Of a stretch of 64,000 nucleotides of DNA, positions 45,481 to 54,635 are shown piece by piece (positions within the stretch are counted from its first letter, which is position 1; the number at the start of each line of letters is the position of its first letter). Source of the stretch: Bacteroidota bacterium (GTDB lineage Bacteria; Bacteroidota; Ignavibacteria; UBA10030; UBA8401). The translations under genes were made by a program, and so were the position numbers. The DNA lies in contig DATJPT010000008.1 in assembly GCA_035506275.1 (NCBI GenBank), positions 248,001-312,000 on the forward strand, written 5' to 3'. The notes under the pieces are model-generated. The model saw only the letters and a list, made by a program, of their open reading frames with translations, ran no database searches and was not told where the DNA came from.

Positions 45481-46466
45481 AACGGCTTGAATCGATAGGT
45501 TTGGACGAGATCAAAGGACCGGTCAGCGACGAGCTGCAGGGCTTCGGCAGGCATTTCAAACAGGCGATGCGCTCGAACATTCTTTTGGTCGATACGATCG
45601 CGCGGTACATCGTCAAGCAAAAAGGGAAAAGGATCCGTCCGATCCTCGTTTTTCTGGCGGCAAAAGCGTGCGGACAGATCACCGAGAGCACATACCGCGG
45701 CGCAACGCTTGTGGAAATTCTGCATACCGCAACTCTCGTCCACGACGACGTCGTCGACGATGCCGACACCCGCAGGGGATTGGCGTCCATCAACGCCGTG
45801 TGGAAAAATAAGGTGGCCGTCCTGATGGGAGATTACCTTCTTTCTGCCGGCCTCATGCTTTCGCTGAAACACGAAGATCATTACTTCCTCAACGCGATCT
45901 CGGACGCCGTCCGGAGAATGAGCGAAGGGGAAATCCTGCAGATCCAGAAAAGCCGGGATCTCGACATTGACGAAGCGACGTATCTGAAGATCATCTCGGA
46001 TAAGACCGCTTCCCTCCTTTCGACGTGCACCGTCATCGGCGCCGCAAGCGCTACCGCCGATGCATCGCTCCGTCAGATCATGAGAAACTTCGGTGAGAAT
46101 GTCGGGATGGCATTCCAGATCCGCGACGACCTGTTCGATTACACAAGCAGAAAGAACATCATCGGCAAGCCGGTGGGCGGTGACATGAAGGAGAAGAAGA
46201 TCACGCTGCCTCTGATCCATTCGTTCCGCCAAGCGCCGAAAAAGGAATCGCGCCGGATTCTCAAAATGATCAGGAACGGAGCCAAGGGGAAGGACGTGGA
46301 TACGGTGGTGGCGTTCGCCCAGCAGTACGGCGGTATCGATTACGCGGTGTCAAAGGCCGAGCATTACAGCGAGGAGGCGCGCCAATGCCTCCGTTCCCTC
46401 CCCGGTTCGGACGCGAAAGAATCCCTTCTGATGTTCGTCGACTTCGTGATGGAACGGACGAAGTAA
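45477..46466 (+). CDS. Long-chain trans-polyprenyl diphosphate synthase (quinone side chain)
   Basis: 329 residues of the IspB/HepT type. The first aspartate-rich motif DDVVD is at 90-94 and the second DDLFD at 217-221, with GKRIRPILV giving the IPP-binding basic residues. These enzymes extend farnesyl diphosphate to the C30-C40 chain of menaquinone or ubiquinone; chain length cannot be read reliably. It is the last gene of the plus-strand run and converges with the DinB gene 22 bases later. Confidence 0.9.
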   Translation: MKRLESIGLDEIKGPVSDELQGFGRHFKQAMRSNILLVDTIARYIVKQKGKRIRPILVFLAAKACGQITESTYRGATLVEILHTATLVHDDVVDDADTRRGLASINAVWKNKVAVLMGDYLLSAGLMLSLKHEDHYFLNAISDAVRRMSEGEILQIQKSRDLDIDEATYLKIISDKTASLLSTCTVIGAASATADASLRQIMRNFGENVGMAFQIRDDLFDYTSRKNIIGKPVGGDMKEKKITLPLIHSFRQAPKKESRRILKMIRNGAKGKDVDTVVAFAQQYGGIDYAVSKAEHYSEEARQCLRSLPGSDAKESLLMFVDFVMERTK

Positions 46467-46488
46467 GAGGGCGCCTCGCTATTCCCCC

Positions 46489-47010
46489 TTAGAGATACCT
46501 CTCCTTAATTATTTTCATGTGGTGCAATTCATGCCCCGCGATCTGGTACGCCAGCGCACGCACGCTTGCCGGGTTTCCGTTCGCGATCCCGCTCCTCAAA
46601 AAATCGTCTCCGCTCAGACTCTCCAGAAGCGACAGCGTCGCCACACGTACCGCGCTGTACTCACGAAAGATATTGTCGATGCTCCGATCATTCGCCCGTG
46701 AATACGGAACGTAGTCGTTCTGCTCGTATCCCGGCAACGCGGTCTTGTCGTTCCGCGCGAAACGGAGGGCCCGGTAAGCAAAAATGCGTTCGGTATCCAT
46801 GACATGCACCAGGACCTCTTTGATCGTCCACTTATCGGGGGCGTATCGATAGGTCAGTTTTTCCCCGGGAAGCGAAACGATAAAACTTTTTACCGCGGCA
46901 AGGTTGTTTCTGAGATGACTGATGACATCCCCGTCATCCGGCAGCAAACTGATATACATGATCGCGTACGGAGCGTATTCTCCTTCGTTCGGTTTATCGA
47001 TCTTTATCAT
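46489..47010 (-). CDS. DinB-family metal-dependent protein
   Basis: 173 residues of the DinB/YfiT four-helix bundle type. The metal ligands expected for the family are visible as His69 (EVLVHVMDTE) and the C-terminal pair His160/His164 (GHELHHMK). The start MIKIDKPNEGEYAPYAIMYISLLP is a common opening of this subgroup and is kept. Members include thiol S-transferases (bacillithiol, mycothiol) and uncharacterised damage-inducible proteins. The role here is not known. Confidence 0.88.
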   Translation of the reverse strand: MIKIDKPNEGEYAPYAIMYISLLPDDGDVISHLRNNLAAVKSFIVSLPGEKLTYRYAPDKWTIKEVLVHVMDTERIFAYRALRFARNDKTALPGYEQNDYVPYSRANDRSIDNIFREYSAVRVATLSLLESLSGDDFLRSGIANGNPASVRALAYQIAGHELHHMKIIKERYL

Positions 47011-47058
47011 TGAAATTTCCTGCGTGAGTGTGAATGAGAGTTTTTCCCGACAGATAGA

Positions 47059-47421
47059 TCACCAAAATAAAAAGAGCAACGCCGCGATCGCCGGAAGCGC
47101 CTGTTTGTAAAGGATCGATTTATGAGCCGAGACTCCTCCGTAAATTCCGGCAAGAATGACACACGATAGAAAGAACGCTGCCACGTTTTGCGACCAGCGG
47201 CTGTCCTGAATGATCAACGACCAGATTAATCCTGCAGCAAGAAAGCCGTTATACAACCCCTGATTGGCGGCAAGGACCTTCGTTCTTTCGAATAGATCGC
47301 CCGGAACAGAAGTGAATACTTTTCTCCCGTGCGTCGTCCAGGCAAACATCTCCAGCCAAAGAATGTAGCAATGTTCTGCGGCGACCAAACCGACCAAACA
47401 TTTTGAGATTGATGGGATCAC
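47059..47421 (-). CDS. DUF1304 family membrane protein
   Basis: 120 residues with four predicted membrane helices. The conserved start CLVGLVAAEHCYILWLEMFAW and ANQGLYNGFLAAGLIW match DUF1304. It uses a GTG start at 47421, preceded by AAAGGA four bases away. The function is unknown. A weak promoter (TTGACT-N17-TATCAA, 47434-47462) lies so close that it would leave almost no leader. Confidence 0.87.
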   Translation of the reverse strand: MIPSISKCLVGLVAAEHCYILWLEMFAWTTHGRKVFTSVPGDLFERTKVLAANQGLYNGFLAAGLIWSLIIQDSRWSQNVAAFFLSCVILAGIYGGVSAHKSILYKQALPAIAALLFLFW

Positions 47422-47433
47422 AAGGTCCTTTCA

Positions 47434-47462
47434 TTGATACGGCCAAAAGGCGAAACAGTCAA
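47434..47462 (-). promoter_or_regulatory. Weak promoter candidate of the DUF1304 gene
   Basis: On the minus strand TTGACT (47457-47462), 17 bases, TATCAA (47434-47439). Spacing is good, but initiation near 47427 would cut into the AAAGGA ribosome site, so this may be chance. Confidence 0.25.
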
Positions 47463-47464
47463 TT

Positions 47465-47502
47465 ATAGAAACTCCCAAGAGCTAATGCAAGCGCTTGGGA
47501 GT
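47465..47502 (-). terminator. Probable terminator after the 47530 T9SS gene
   Basis: ACTCCCAAG (47471-47479) and CTTGGGAGT (47494-47502) form a perfect 9-bp stem with a 14-base loop. On the minus strand it is followed by TTTCTATAATT, a weak T tract. It starts about 28 bases after the stop codon. Confidence 0.6.
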
Positions 47503-47529
47503 AAGTAGTGAATGCCTGCGCCGCCGGCG

Positions 47530-49107
47530 TTATTTAAGCAGGATCATTTTTTTCATTTGCACCTTGCCGCCGAACTCCAACCGGGAAAAATAAACTCCGC
47601 TGGCAAGATTTGACGCATTGAATTGGACCTCGTGGATTTTCCCCGCGGCCGCCTCGCCGTCAAATAACGTTGCAACCTCCTGGCCAAGGACATTGAACAC
47701 CTTCAATACAGCCCTTCCATCGGATGGAACGGTGAACTGAATTTCCGTTGTCGGGTTGAATGGATTCGGATAATTTTGCGATAACGCAAAGACCGCCGGG
47801 ACCTTCGCCGAAGCGTCGCGCACCGATGTCGTGGTAATATTGAGCATCGCCCCCGTTTCACCCGGGTGGACAACAACCGTGTTTGCAATAAGATCCGGCC
47901 CCAAACCGCCATAGATGGTCAGATTGTAATTGGAGATTTTATTACTCACCTTCAACACGAAGTTTCCCTGGTTATCGGTCCAGCCGAAGGAATATCCGGT
48001 ATCGGGGTTGATTGCCTGAACTTCGTACGGAGCGCTTATTGGACCACCGTTAAATTCGACTTTTCCCGTGATAGTGGAATTCACCGCATAAGCGACGAAA
48101 TTATAGAACAAACTATCGCCGTTATGAATGACCGGCAGCGTTATCGAAGGAATGACGGAAGTCGTGATGCTATCTCCATTGGTGTAGGTAGACAGCGTCC
48201 AGTGCTGCCCCCCCTGCTCCGATAATTCACTCGAGAGAAACCCTATCTGGAAAAGTCCGTTGAGATCACTTGGGACATCGCGCACAAAATAGGCATTGAA
48301 ACCTATGCTCCCATTAAACTGTACAAAGACGTCGTTTTGGATCGGATTTCCCGAATCATCTTTATAGTAACCCGCCACCTGAGCGTTTGCGGGCTGTAGC
48401 GCCAAATTGATCCCGCTTGGGTTCCCGATGATCGTTATGGAAGTGTCTCCGGGAGTTAAGATTGAAGGAGGATAAGGGTTGTTTTGAATTTGAAAATCCC
48501 ACGGATTACCCGAGGTATCGGCATCCATTGCGATCTGAAAATCTCCTGAGGAATTAGTATAGCCATCCCAGAAATCAAGTCCAGCGCTATTGCCGCCGTT
48601 TCCATTATGCCTGTGGAGTTCCACGTTTATATTTTCAGCGCTTTTACCGGACGGCGGGGTCACGTGGCCGGAAATGGTATGGGCAGGAGAAGCTAACGCT
48701 AAGACTGTCCCCGCTTCCGTAACACTGCTTCCATTTTGAGTGAACCTGAAGACATATTTACCCGGCGCAACTCCAAGCCGTTGATAGAACAGTACGTGAC
48801 CGTTCAAGCTTCCGTCTTCATCCGGCGGACCATAACTATTAGGGTTGTTGTTCCCGTCCGTTTGTGTAAAAGCAAACCGGAGAACATCCCCGGCATCAAT
48901 TATTCCATTGCTGTTCACGTCGTACCAGATTTCACCCGTTACGGTAGCCCCCGTGGGGCAATTGTATTCCCAACTGAACGTATCTCCTGACGTCATGCTG
49001 AAATTTGAGCTTACGTTCTCAATTTTCAGGTTTGTGACCTGAGCGGAAGCAAAAAACGGAATGCCCAATACAAACCCGATGGACAGGATGCACAGAGTGC
49101 GCTTCAT
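47530..49107 (-). CDS. T9SS type A sorting-domain protein
   Basis: 525 residues with a signal peptide (about 1-22). Several beta-sandwich domains follow, including a carboxypeptidase-regulatory-like unit near HTISGHVTPPSGKSAENINVEL and two weaker copies near STITGKVEFNGGPI. The C-terminal sorting domain begins at about 443 with NYPNPFNPTTEIQF and ends MKKMILLK. It is predicted to be exported by T9SS and attached or released at the surface. AGGAGG lies upstream of the ATG. The tail is closely similar to that of the neighbouring 49239-51050 gene, so the pair may share ancestry or be co-exported. No catalytic motif is visible. Confidence 0.86.
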   Translation of the reverse strand: MKRTLCILSIGFVLGIPFFASAQVTNLKIENVSSNFSMTSGDTFSWEYNCPTGATVTGEIWYDVNSNGIIDAGDVLRFAFTQTDGNNNPNSYGPPDEDGSLNGHVLFYQRLGVAPGKYVFRFTQNGSSVTEAGTVLALASPAHTISGHVTPPSGKSAENINVELHRHNGNGGNSAGLDFWDGYTNSSGDFQIAMDADTSGNPWDFQIQNNPYPPSILTPGDTSITIIGNPSGINLALQPANAQVAGYYKDDSGNPIQNDVFVQFNGSIGFNAYFVRDVPSDLNGLFQIGFLSSELSEQGGQHWTLSTYTNGDSITTSVIPSITLPVIHNGDSLFYNFVAYAVNSTITGKVEFNGGPISAPYEVQAINPDTGYSFGWTDNQGNFVLKVSNKISNYNLTIYGGLGPDLIANTVVVHPGETGAMLNITTTSVRDASAKVPAVFALSQNYPNPFNPTTEIQFTVPSDGRAVLKVFNVLGQEVATLFDGEAAAGKIHEVQFNASNLASGVYFSRLEFGGKVQMKKMILLK

Positions 49108-49238
49108 ACCTACCTCCTCGTTGTTAATAAAATAATATCACTCTACAAAATCTTATCTGCACTGTGGAGCACGCCGCCGTAGTAGAAATACACATCGGCG
49201 CTTTCCGGACAACTCGTCATGCGAAGTTGCAACTGCAC

Positions 49239-51050
49239 CTATTTGAGAAGGAGAAGTTTCCTCATTTCCGACCGGTCGCCAAACTGCAGTCTGGCAAAAT
49301 AAATGCCGCTCGCAAAATGTGATCCGTCGAACGTGACCTGATGATACTCTCCTGCTGCCGCGGTGCCGTCAAAAAGAGTGGCAACCTGCTGGCCAACGGC
49401 ATTGTAAACCTGCAATCTTGCCCGGCCATCCGTCGGTACGGAAAACTCGAACATGGTTGTCGGATTGAATGGATTAGGATAGTTTTGGGACAGTTGAAAA
49501 GCAGCCGGCGCGGATCCGACGAGAATTGAGACCTCTTGCGAATATTTGAAAGCACCGCTGCGGTCAATCTGCTTCAGACGATATTCGTAGGCCCCGGGGG
49601 AGTTGACAAGGTCTTTATACATATAGCTCTTCGGCGAATTAGAAGTTCCCGCGCCGGCGATCGCGCCAACACGGATCCATTGTCCCCCTGCCAGTGACGG
49701 CGTTCGTTCAATTTCAAATTCAGCGTTGTTTATTTCTGTTGCTGTTGTCCATCGTAATTCGACGCTTAAGCTGTTTGAGGATGCGGTAAACGTTGTTAAC
49801 TCAACCGGCATTGGGGCGTTCGGAGTAGCATAGATCCACGCAGCTCCAAAGTATGAGCTGTCTGCGTATCCCCCGACAATCGCAGTATTGCCGTCCCCTG
49901 AGATTGCGACTGAGCCTCCTCGAAATGCGGTACCAACAATATCTGTTGCTGGAAGCTTGTAGATTTCACTCCATTCCGTATCGTTCGGTTCATCGAGAGG
50001 CCTAAATATCCAAGCGGCTCCAGCGTAAGAGCTGTCTCCAACTCCGCCTACGATCGCTGTTCTACCGTCCGAGGACAGGGATACGGAACAGCCGATCGAA
50101 GGAGTGCCTGTCGTATAGTTAACAGGACGGAGCTCGTTTGCCCTTAACACCCATGTGCTGTCCGCATTCCTTGCAAATACCCATATGGCACCGACACTAG
50201 CGTAGTTATAGTCGCCCGATCCGCCGACAACGAGAGTATTGCCGTCGGACGATAACGCTACCGCACTGCCGAATGCGGAATTATTGCCTCCAACCAACTT
50301 ATTGCCTTGTTCCACCCATGAAGTACCATTCCAGACATAGATAAATGCAGAACCATAATATGGGGCATCATCGTTTCCGCCAACTGCAACGGTATTGCCA
50401 TCTCCTGAAATTGCAACCGAATATCCTTGTTGAGCCTGTCCAGAGTAATAACTGCTTACGAGTTTACTTCCGACCTGCGACCAAACAGTATCCGTCCTTT
50501 TATAGATCCATGCCGCACCTGTTGCATGATTATCATAGTAACCGCCGACAATTGCAGTATTGCCGTCAGCGGAAAGCCCAACGGACCAACCCTGGTATGA
50601 AGCGGGGAAAAAACTAAACACGTAATCATTTCCGACAAGTTTACTTCCCTGTTGAGACCATACTCCCGCGGTGCGAGAAAATACCCAAGCGGCACCGACT
50701 CTGTTATTATCATAGTACCCCCCTTCAATCACTGTATTACCGTCTGCCGATATGCCAACTGAATAGCCTTGGTTTGAAGTACCAGCATGATCTTTTCCGA
50801 CTAACTTAGGTCCTTGTTGCGACCAATGCCCCCCTGAACGAGTAAAAATCCAAATCGCTCCGACACCTGCGCTGTCGTCCCATCCGCCGACAACAGCAGT
50901 ATTTCCGTCCGCTGAGAGCGCAACAGCAGAGCCCTGCTCCGGCGTACTTCCGGTACTGCCAGTGCCAACTAGTTTTCCCCCCTGCTGACTGAACTGCGCG
51001 AAGGAACAAGTTGCGACGACCGCCGTCAGAACGAGAACCAATCTTTTCAT
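49239..51050 (-). CDS. Seven-repeat propeller-like T9SS cargo protein
   Basis: The start is the ATG complementary to 51048-51050 (MKRLVLVLTAVVATCSFAQ), which opens the signal peptide and has GAGGT four bases upstream. A 201-base 5' extension of the frame is not credible. The 603-residue product has seven similar units of about 55-60 residues, each with GxSVxISxDGNTxxVGG followed by GAAWIF and W(S/V)xxG, which suggests a seven-bladed FG-GAP/propeller fold. A short Fn3-like segment (PVELTTFTASSNSLSVELRW) precedes the type A sorting tail NYPNPFNPTT...RKLLLLK. A probable surface or extracellular binding protein; no enzyme motif is seen. Confidence 0.88.
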   Translation of the reverse strand: MKRLVLVLTAVVATCSFAQFSQQGGKLVGTGSTGSTPEQGSAVALSADGNTAVVGGWDDSAGVGAIWIFTRSGGHWSQQGPKLVGKDHAGTSNQGYSVGISADGNTVIEGGYYDNNRVGAAWVFSRTAGVWSQQGSKLVGNDYVFSFFPASYQGWSVGLSADGNTAIVGGYYDNHATGAAWIYKRTDTVWSQVGSKLVSSYYSGQAQQGYSVAISGDGNTVAVGGNDDAPYYGSAFIYVWNGTSWVEQGNKLVGGNNSAFGSAVALSSDGNTLVVGGSGDYNYASVGAIWVFARNADSTWVLRANELRPVNYTTGTPSIGCSVSLSSDGRTAIVGGVGDSSYAGAAWIFRPLDEPNDTEWSEIYKLPATDIVGTAFRGGSVAISGDGNTAIVGGYADSSYFGAAWIYATPNAPMPVELTTFTASSNSLSVELRWTTATEINNAEFEIERTPSLAGGQWIRVGAIAGAGTSNSPKSYMYKDLVNSPGAYEYRLKQIDRSGAFKYSQEVSILVGSAPAAFQLSQNYPNPFNPTTMFEFSVPTDGRARLQVYNAVGQQVATLFDGTAAAGEYHQVTFDGSHFASGIYFARLQFGDRSEMRKLLLLK

Positions 51051-51141
51051 TTTTACCTCACATGGTTTGATGATTAGGAGCTTCCACTCGAGCAGGTCGG
51101 TGGCTCTTCCTTCGTTCCTAACGCCTCGGCCGGGATGTAAA

Positions 51142-51155
51142 TTCCTTGCAAGGAA
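51142..51155. promoter_or_regulatory. Perfect 14-bp palindrome in the leader of the propeller cargo gene
   Basis: TTCCTTGCAAGGAA, 92-105 bases upstream of the start codon and downstream of the predicted transcription start. A looser relative (TTCCCTTGAAAAGGAA) lies near 51178. The core CTTGCAAG also occurs between sprA and lptF (22776-22783). DNA operator and RNA hairpin roles are both possible. Confidence 0.45.
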
Positions 51156-51242
51156 ACAGCCTTCCAAAAGAAAGCATTCCCTTGAAAAGGAAAACAATCT
51201 TCGCACTAAAGTAGTTGTAGGGGGATGGCAAATATCTACTTG

Positions 51243-51271
51243 AAGATACAAAAATGAAGGGGGCTTGTCAA
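51243..51271 (-). promoter_or_regulatory. Sigma70-like promoter of the propeller cargo gene
   Basis: On the minus strand: TTGACA (51266-51271, perfect), 17 bases, then TATCTT (51243-51248, 4/6). Initiation near 51236 gives a leader of about 185 bases. Confidence 0.6.
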
Positions 51272-51306
51272 TCGGTGCGTGTATCGGCGGACACAGAGGC
51301 CCAAAT

Positions 51307-51339
51307 AAAAAAAATAGCGGGCACCCTAGGAGTGCCCGC
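51307..51339 (-). terminator. Strong rho-independent terminator
   Basis: GCGGGCAC (51317-51324) and GTGCCCGC (51332-51339) form a perfect 8-bp GC-rich stem with a 7-base loop. On the minus strand it is followed by TA and eight T (complement of 51307-51314). It ends the transcript that includes the small zinc protein gene. Confidence 0.93.
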
Positions 51340-51423
51340 CGTCTTGAATCCTTGTTCTACTCATCTTCGCAATCTGGCGTCTGCGCTGAATCTGCGCCAT
51401 CAGCGCAATCACGAAGAAATCGA

Positions 51424-51660
51424 CTACTTAAGAACTCCCTCTTCTTCACTGTAGTCGATCGTTTTCAGGATCTTCGCGAACCGTTCCGGCATCGCGGCAA
51501 ATGCATGTTCCCAGCACAGCGAGTTGGAGATGAACCAATTCGCCAGCGTATCGCCGTCGTCGTTCGACCACCGGTCCCAATGGCCGTCGCCGGGGCGCTG
51601 GATTCTCCACACAAATTTCTTTCCGCATTTACTGCATACGGCATTTTTGGACATCGACAT
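51424..51660 (-). CDS. Small zinc-ribbon-like protein
   Basis: 78 residues, with CSKCGKKF (Cys9, Cys12) near the start and CWEH (Cys49, His52) later, a plausible CxxC/CxxH zinc site. The middle (DRWSNDDGDTLANWFISNSLCWEHAF) and the C-terminal helix (MPERFAKILKTID) look like a folded small protein. I do not recognise the family. It follows the NlpC/P60 gene after 20 bases in the sense of transcription and is ended by the strong terminator at 51307-51339, both signs of a real gene. Confidence 0.72.
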   Translation of the reverse strand: MSMSKNAVCSKCGKKFVWRIQRPGDGHWDRWSNDDGDTLANWFISNSLCWEHAFAAMPERFAKILKTIDYSEEEGVLK

Positions 51661-51680
51661 AGGCCTGGCTCCGTAGAATG

Positions 51681-52862
51681 TTACTCGTGGTGCAGCGCAA
51701 TTCCCGGTCTCGCCGGAGTTTCGGGAATAATTCTTCGCGCACAGATGAACGATCGTATTTTGTTCGCATCAAAGATCGGTGAGGAGGGATCAAGGCTGTT
51801 GATCTTTACCGTGCCAGACGCGTGAATGAACAATCGGTCCTTCAGGTACAGCGCAACGTGCAGAATTTCGCAGGGTCTGTTCCCGTTCGCTTTGCGGCCG
51901 AAGAAGAGCAGATCCCCTTTGCGCAAATTTTGAAATTTTTCTCCCGGCACAACGTCAACCCCCTCCTGCGCCTGCTGATATGCATCCCGATGAAGCTGGA
52001 CGCCATTCATCCGATAGACGGTTTTTGTGAACCCGGAACAATCCACCGCCTTTGTCGACGTCCCTCCCCATAAGTACGGGACCCCGAGAAGCGACCGTGC
52101 AGTCCGCTCAACGCCGTCGGGAGTCGGCGTGATATTTTTCTCCCACGAGTCGAAATCGGCGAGATTCAGGTCCGGAATAAATCCCTTTCGCCCGTCCGGC
52201 AGCTCGACCCGGGTCCAAGCGCCGACTGAACCGATGCTCTTCACCAAAGATCCGGCGACAAGGTCGCAGACAGCCGGGGAATGCGCCTGCGGGAGCTCAC
52301 GCATGGAAGCGTACGTCGATACGACGATCGCTTTGCGGGCATGATCCCAGGCATCCGCATTTTCTTTGGTACAGCGCGTGAATGATCCACCGCTCATCCA
52401 TCCCAGATATTTGTCCGCGGTTTGAACGTAATACCAGCCGGACTCTTCCTTCAATAATTTTACAGCGCTCCCCATCGTCGCTTGAGAAAGAAGCTCCGAC
52501 GAGTCAACCGGCTCTCGCCGCATATCCGCTATGCCCACGCTAACGATTCCCCGATTTCTTCCGCCAAGATCCGCTCCGGGAAGGACGGTAATATCGTCCG
52601 TGATTTTTTTCACGAGCGGAGACAGTGCCGCAATAAGAGCCTGTTTTGCGGCGGGGTCGTCAACCTCGCCGAAGAGTGCGATTCCTTTATTTGTCCTCTT
52701 TACGGTCACGGTAAAGATCGCAAGCTTTTTGTCGGGCGCGTATTGAGCATTAATGCGGTCGACAGCGTCGGTAAAGCGTCGGTTCTGCCGGGAAAGGTCC
52801 GAGCAACCCGGAAGGAAAAGAAACCACGAAAAAAGAAATATTAAAAAATCAGTTCGTTTCAT
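51681..52862 (-). CDS. Lipoprotein NlpC/P60 peptidase with SH3 domains
   Basis: 393 residues. The signal ends in a lipobox (FLFLPGC, Cys20). A BON-like region (about 35-95) is followed by two bacterial SH3-type segments (about 105-165 and 178-235) and a C-terminal NlpC/P60 domain with Cys275 (DCSGF), His335 (ILHVALYL) and His347 (FIHASG). Such enzymes cut the D-Glu to diamino-acid bond of peptidoglycan stem peptides; the SH3 parts bind wall glycan. It is probably anchored in a membrane and acts in the periplasm. Confidence 0.92.
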   Translation of the reverse strand: MKRTDFLIFLFSWFLFLPGCSDLSRQNRRFTDAVDRINAQYAPDKKLAIFTVTVKRTNKGIALFGEVDDPAAKQALIAALSPLVKKITDDITVLPGADLGGRNRGIVSVGIADMRREPVDSSELLSQATMGSAVKLLKEESGWYYVQTADKYLGWMSGGSFTRCTKENADAWDHARKAIVVSTYASMRELPQAHSPAVCDLVAGSLVKSIGSVGAWTRVELPDGRKGFIPDLNLADFDSWEKNITPTPDGVERTARSLLGVPYLWGGTSTKAVDCSGFTKTVYRMNGVQLHRDAYQQAQEGVDVVPGEKFQNLRKGDLLFFGRKANGNRPCEILHVALYLKDRLFIHASGTVKINSLDPSSPIFDANKIRSFICARRIIPETPARPGIALHHE

Positions 52863-52952
52863 TGGTCAAGAACGGGGTGAGTGACAGCAACATGATCAAT
52901 ATACGAAGACGGGGTAAAAAAGGCGAGAGGAAAAATTACCGAAAAACCGGCC

Positions 52953-54635
52953 TTATGAGGTAAACGATGCCCGGAAAAATCTGTTGGAAAGCGCAATGAC
53001 GAACATAACGAGAACCGTCAGCAATGTGCCGTAGACCGACGCCCCGCCGATGTTGAACAGGCGCAGTTGAGAGAGAATTTCGACCGACACGGGGCGTGTC
53101 CCGTACGAATACAAGAGGATCGAAGAAACAAATTCCCCCACCGAGTTTATGAAAACGAGGAGGATCCCGGAGATCACCGAGGGCATAATGACCGGCAGAA
53201 TGATCTTTCTCACCGTCCTTCCTTTCGAGGAGCCAAGCGTCTCGGCGGCTTCCTGGAGTGAAGGGTCGAGAGCGTCGAGCCCCGCCGCCGCTGAACGGTA
53301 AAGGAGCGGGAGGTTCCTGACAGCGTAAGCGATCGGCATGATCCACAATGTTCCGACGAGGATCGATTGGAATGAAAATATCGTCGGACGATTGAAGGTG
53401 ACGATAAGGCCGACGGCGATCACCGTCCCGGGGATCCCGTACGGAAGAGAAAGAATGATCTCGAGCAGACGGTTTCCTCTGAACCTCTCCGTTTTGATCA
53501 AGAAAGCCGCCGTGACGCCGACAAGAATAACGATGATCACGGCAAGCAGCGACATCCAAATGCTGTTCAGGATGGGCTCAACAAGGCGCGCATCGCTGAA
53601 GAAACGCCGATAATTGTCGACCGAAAAAACATCCGGGAAAATCTGATATGTCCAGGAACCTTCCTTCACGAGTGAAATGAGAACGATCGTGAAGACAGGG
53701 AGGGCAAAAAGGATCAGCAGCACGGACATCAGCGTCAAGAGAATTCTTTTTGTCCATTTCCCATGAGATATGTTTGCCTTCCTCGGAACACCCTTCAAAC
53801 TCGTGCTGCGTATGCGCGAATCCTGCCACCAGCGGAGGAACAAGAGAAGACATACCGAGATGACCGACAATAATATCGCCAGCCCTGCAGCGGCGGAATT
53901 GTCGCCGTTGAGTTTCGCAGTGTAAATTTCGAGCGTAAGAAAACGCGTGGTCCCGCCGAAGAGAAGCGGGGCAGAAAATGATGCCATGCTGGACATGAAT
54001 GTCATCAGCGAAGAGCCGACGAGGGCGGGCGTTAATGCGGGAAGGAGGATCGTTCGTATCGTCCTCCCTCTGGCGGCGCCAAGGCTCGCCGACGCGTCGA
54101 GCATCGCTCCGTCCATCCGGGAGAGGGCGGCGGAAACGAAGAGGTAAAAGAAGACATAAAAGGAATAGACGTGGACCAGCACGATCGCCGTCCATCCATT
54201 CACGCTGAAGAAAGCAGGGGCCACGCCGAAGACCGACGCAAGAATGCGGGAGAGCATTCCGCTTTCACCCACCAAAAACAAAAACGAAATGACCCCGACG
54301 AGCGGCGGAAGTGCGAGAGGGATCAGAACGATTTTTGAGAAGAACGATTTGGCAGGGAAGTCAAGAAAGTGAAACACGTACGCAATGAAGGTCCCGGCGA
54401 TGCCGCTTCCGATGACGCTCAGAATGGAAATGGCGACGGAATTGAAGGCCGCTTCCGGCAGCGTCGACCGGAAGAGATGAGCGTAGGTTTGCAGAGAGGC
54501 TCCGTGCCCCGCCGACGACAGGCTTTCCTTCAACAAGGCATACAGCGGAAAAAGAATGTATCCCGCCGCAAAGAAGACGACAACGGACAGCATCACGCGA
54601 GAACTATTGTCGAACCGCTTTGGCCCGCTATTCAT
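52953..54635 (-). CDS. ABC importer permease, fused FbpB type
   Basis: 560 residues with about twelve membrane segments in two homologous halves, each with an EAA-type loop (MLDASASLGAARGRTIRTILLPALTPAL in the first half and LQEAAETLGSSKGRTVRKIILPVIMPSV in the second). This duplicated layout is that of FbpB/ThiP-like permeases for ferric iron, thiamine or related substrates. The start overlaps the ATPase stop by 8 bases. The substrate is left open because the binding protein lacks a recognised ligand signature. Confidence 0.92.
   Translation of the reverse strand: MNSGPKRFDNSSRVMLSVVVFFAAGYILFPLYALLKESLSSAGHGASLQTYAHLFRSTLPEAAFNSVAISILSVIGSGIAGTFIAYVFHFLDFPAKSFFSKIVLIPLALPPLVGVISFLFLVGESGMLSRILASVFGVAPAFFSVNGWTAIVLVHVYSFYVFFYLFVSAALSRMDGAMLDASASLGAARGRTIRTILLPALTPALVGSSLMTFMSSMASFSAPLLFGGTTRFLTLEIYTAKLNGDNSAAAGLAILLSVISVCLLLFLRWWQDSRIRSTSLKGVPRKANISHGKWTKRILLTLMSVLLILFALPVFTIVLISLVKEGSWTYQIFPDVFSVDNYRRFFSDARLVEPILNSIWMSLLAVIIVILVGVTAAFLIKTERFRGNRLLEIILSLPYGIPGTVIAVGLIVTFNRPTIFSFQSILVGTLWIMPIAYAVRNLPLLYRSAAAGLDALDPSLQEAAETLGSSKGRTVRKIILPVIMPSVISGILLVFINSVGEFVSSILLYSYGTRPVSVEILSQLRLFNIGGASVYGTLLTVLVMFVIALSNRFFRASFTS

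Larger units (their letters stand above)
51051..51423. other. Long leader and terminator region
   Basis: 373 bases without a gene. From high to low coordinate it holds the terminator of the 51424-51660 gene (51307-51339), a TTGACA-N17-TATCTT promoter (51243-51271), and a long 5' leader of about 185 bases containing the perfect palindrome TTCCTTGCAAGGAA (51142-51155). No small ORF with a ribosome site is seen. Confidence 0.6.

Noticed and set aside
51051..51251. 201-base N-terminal extension of the propeller cargo gene
   Set aside because: The ATG at 51050 has a GAGGT site and opens a signal peptide; the extension contains the palindromic leader and no good start signal.
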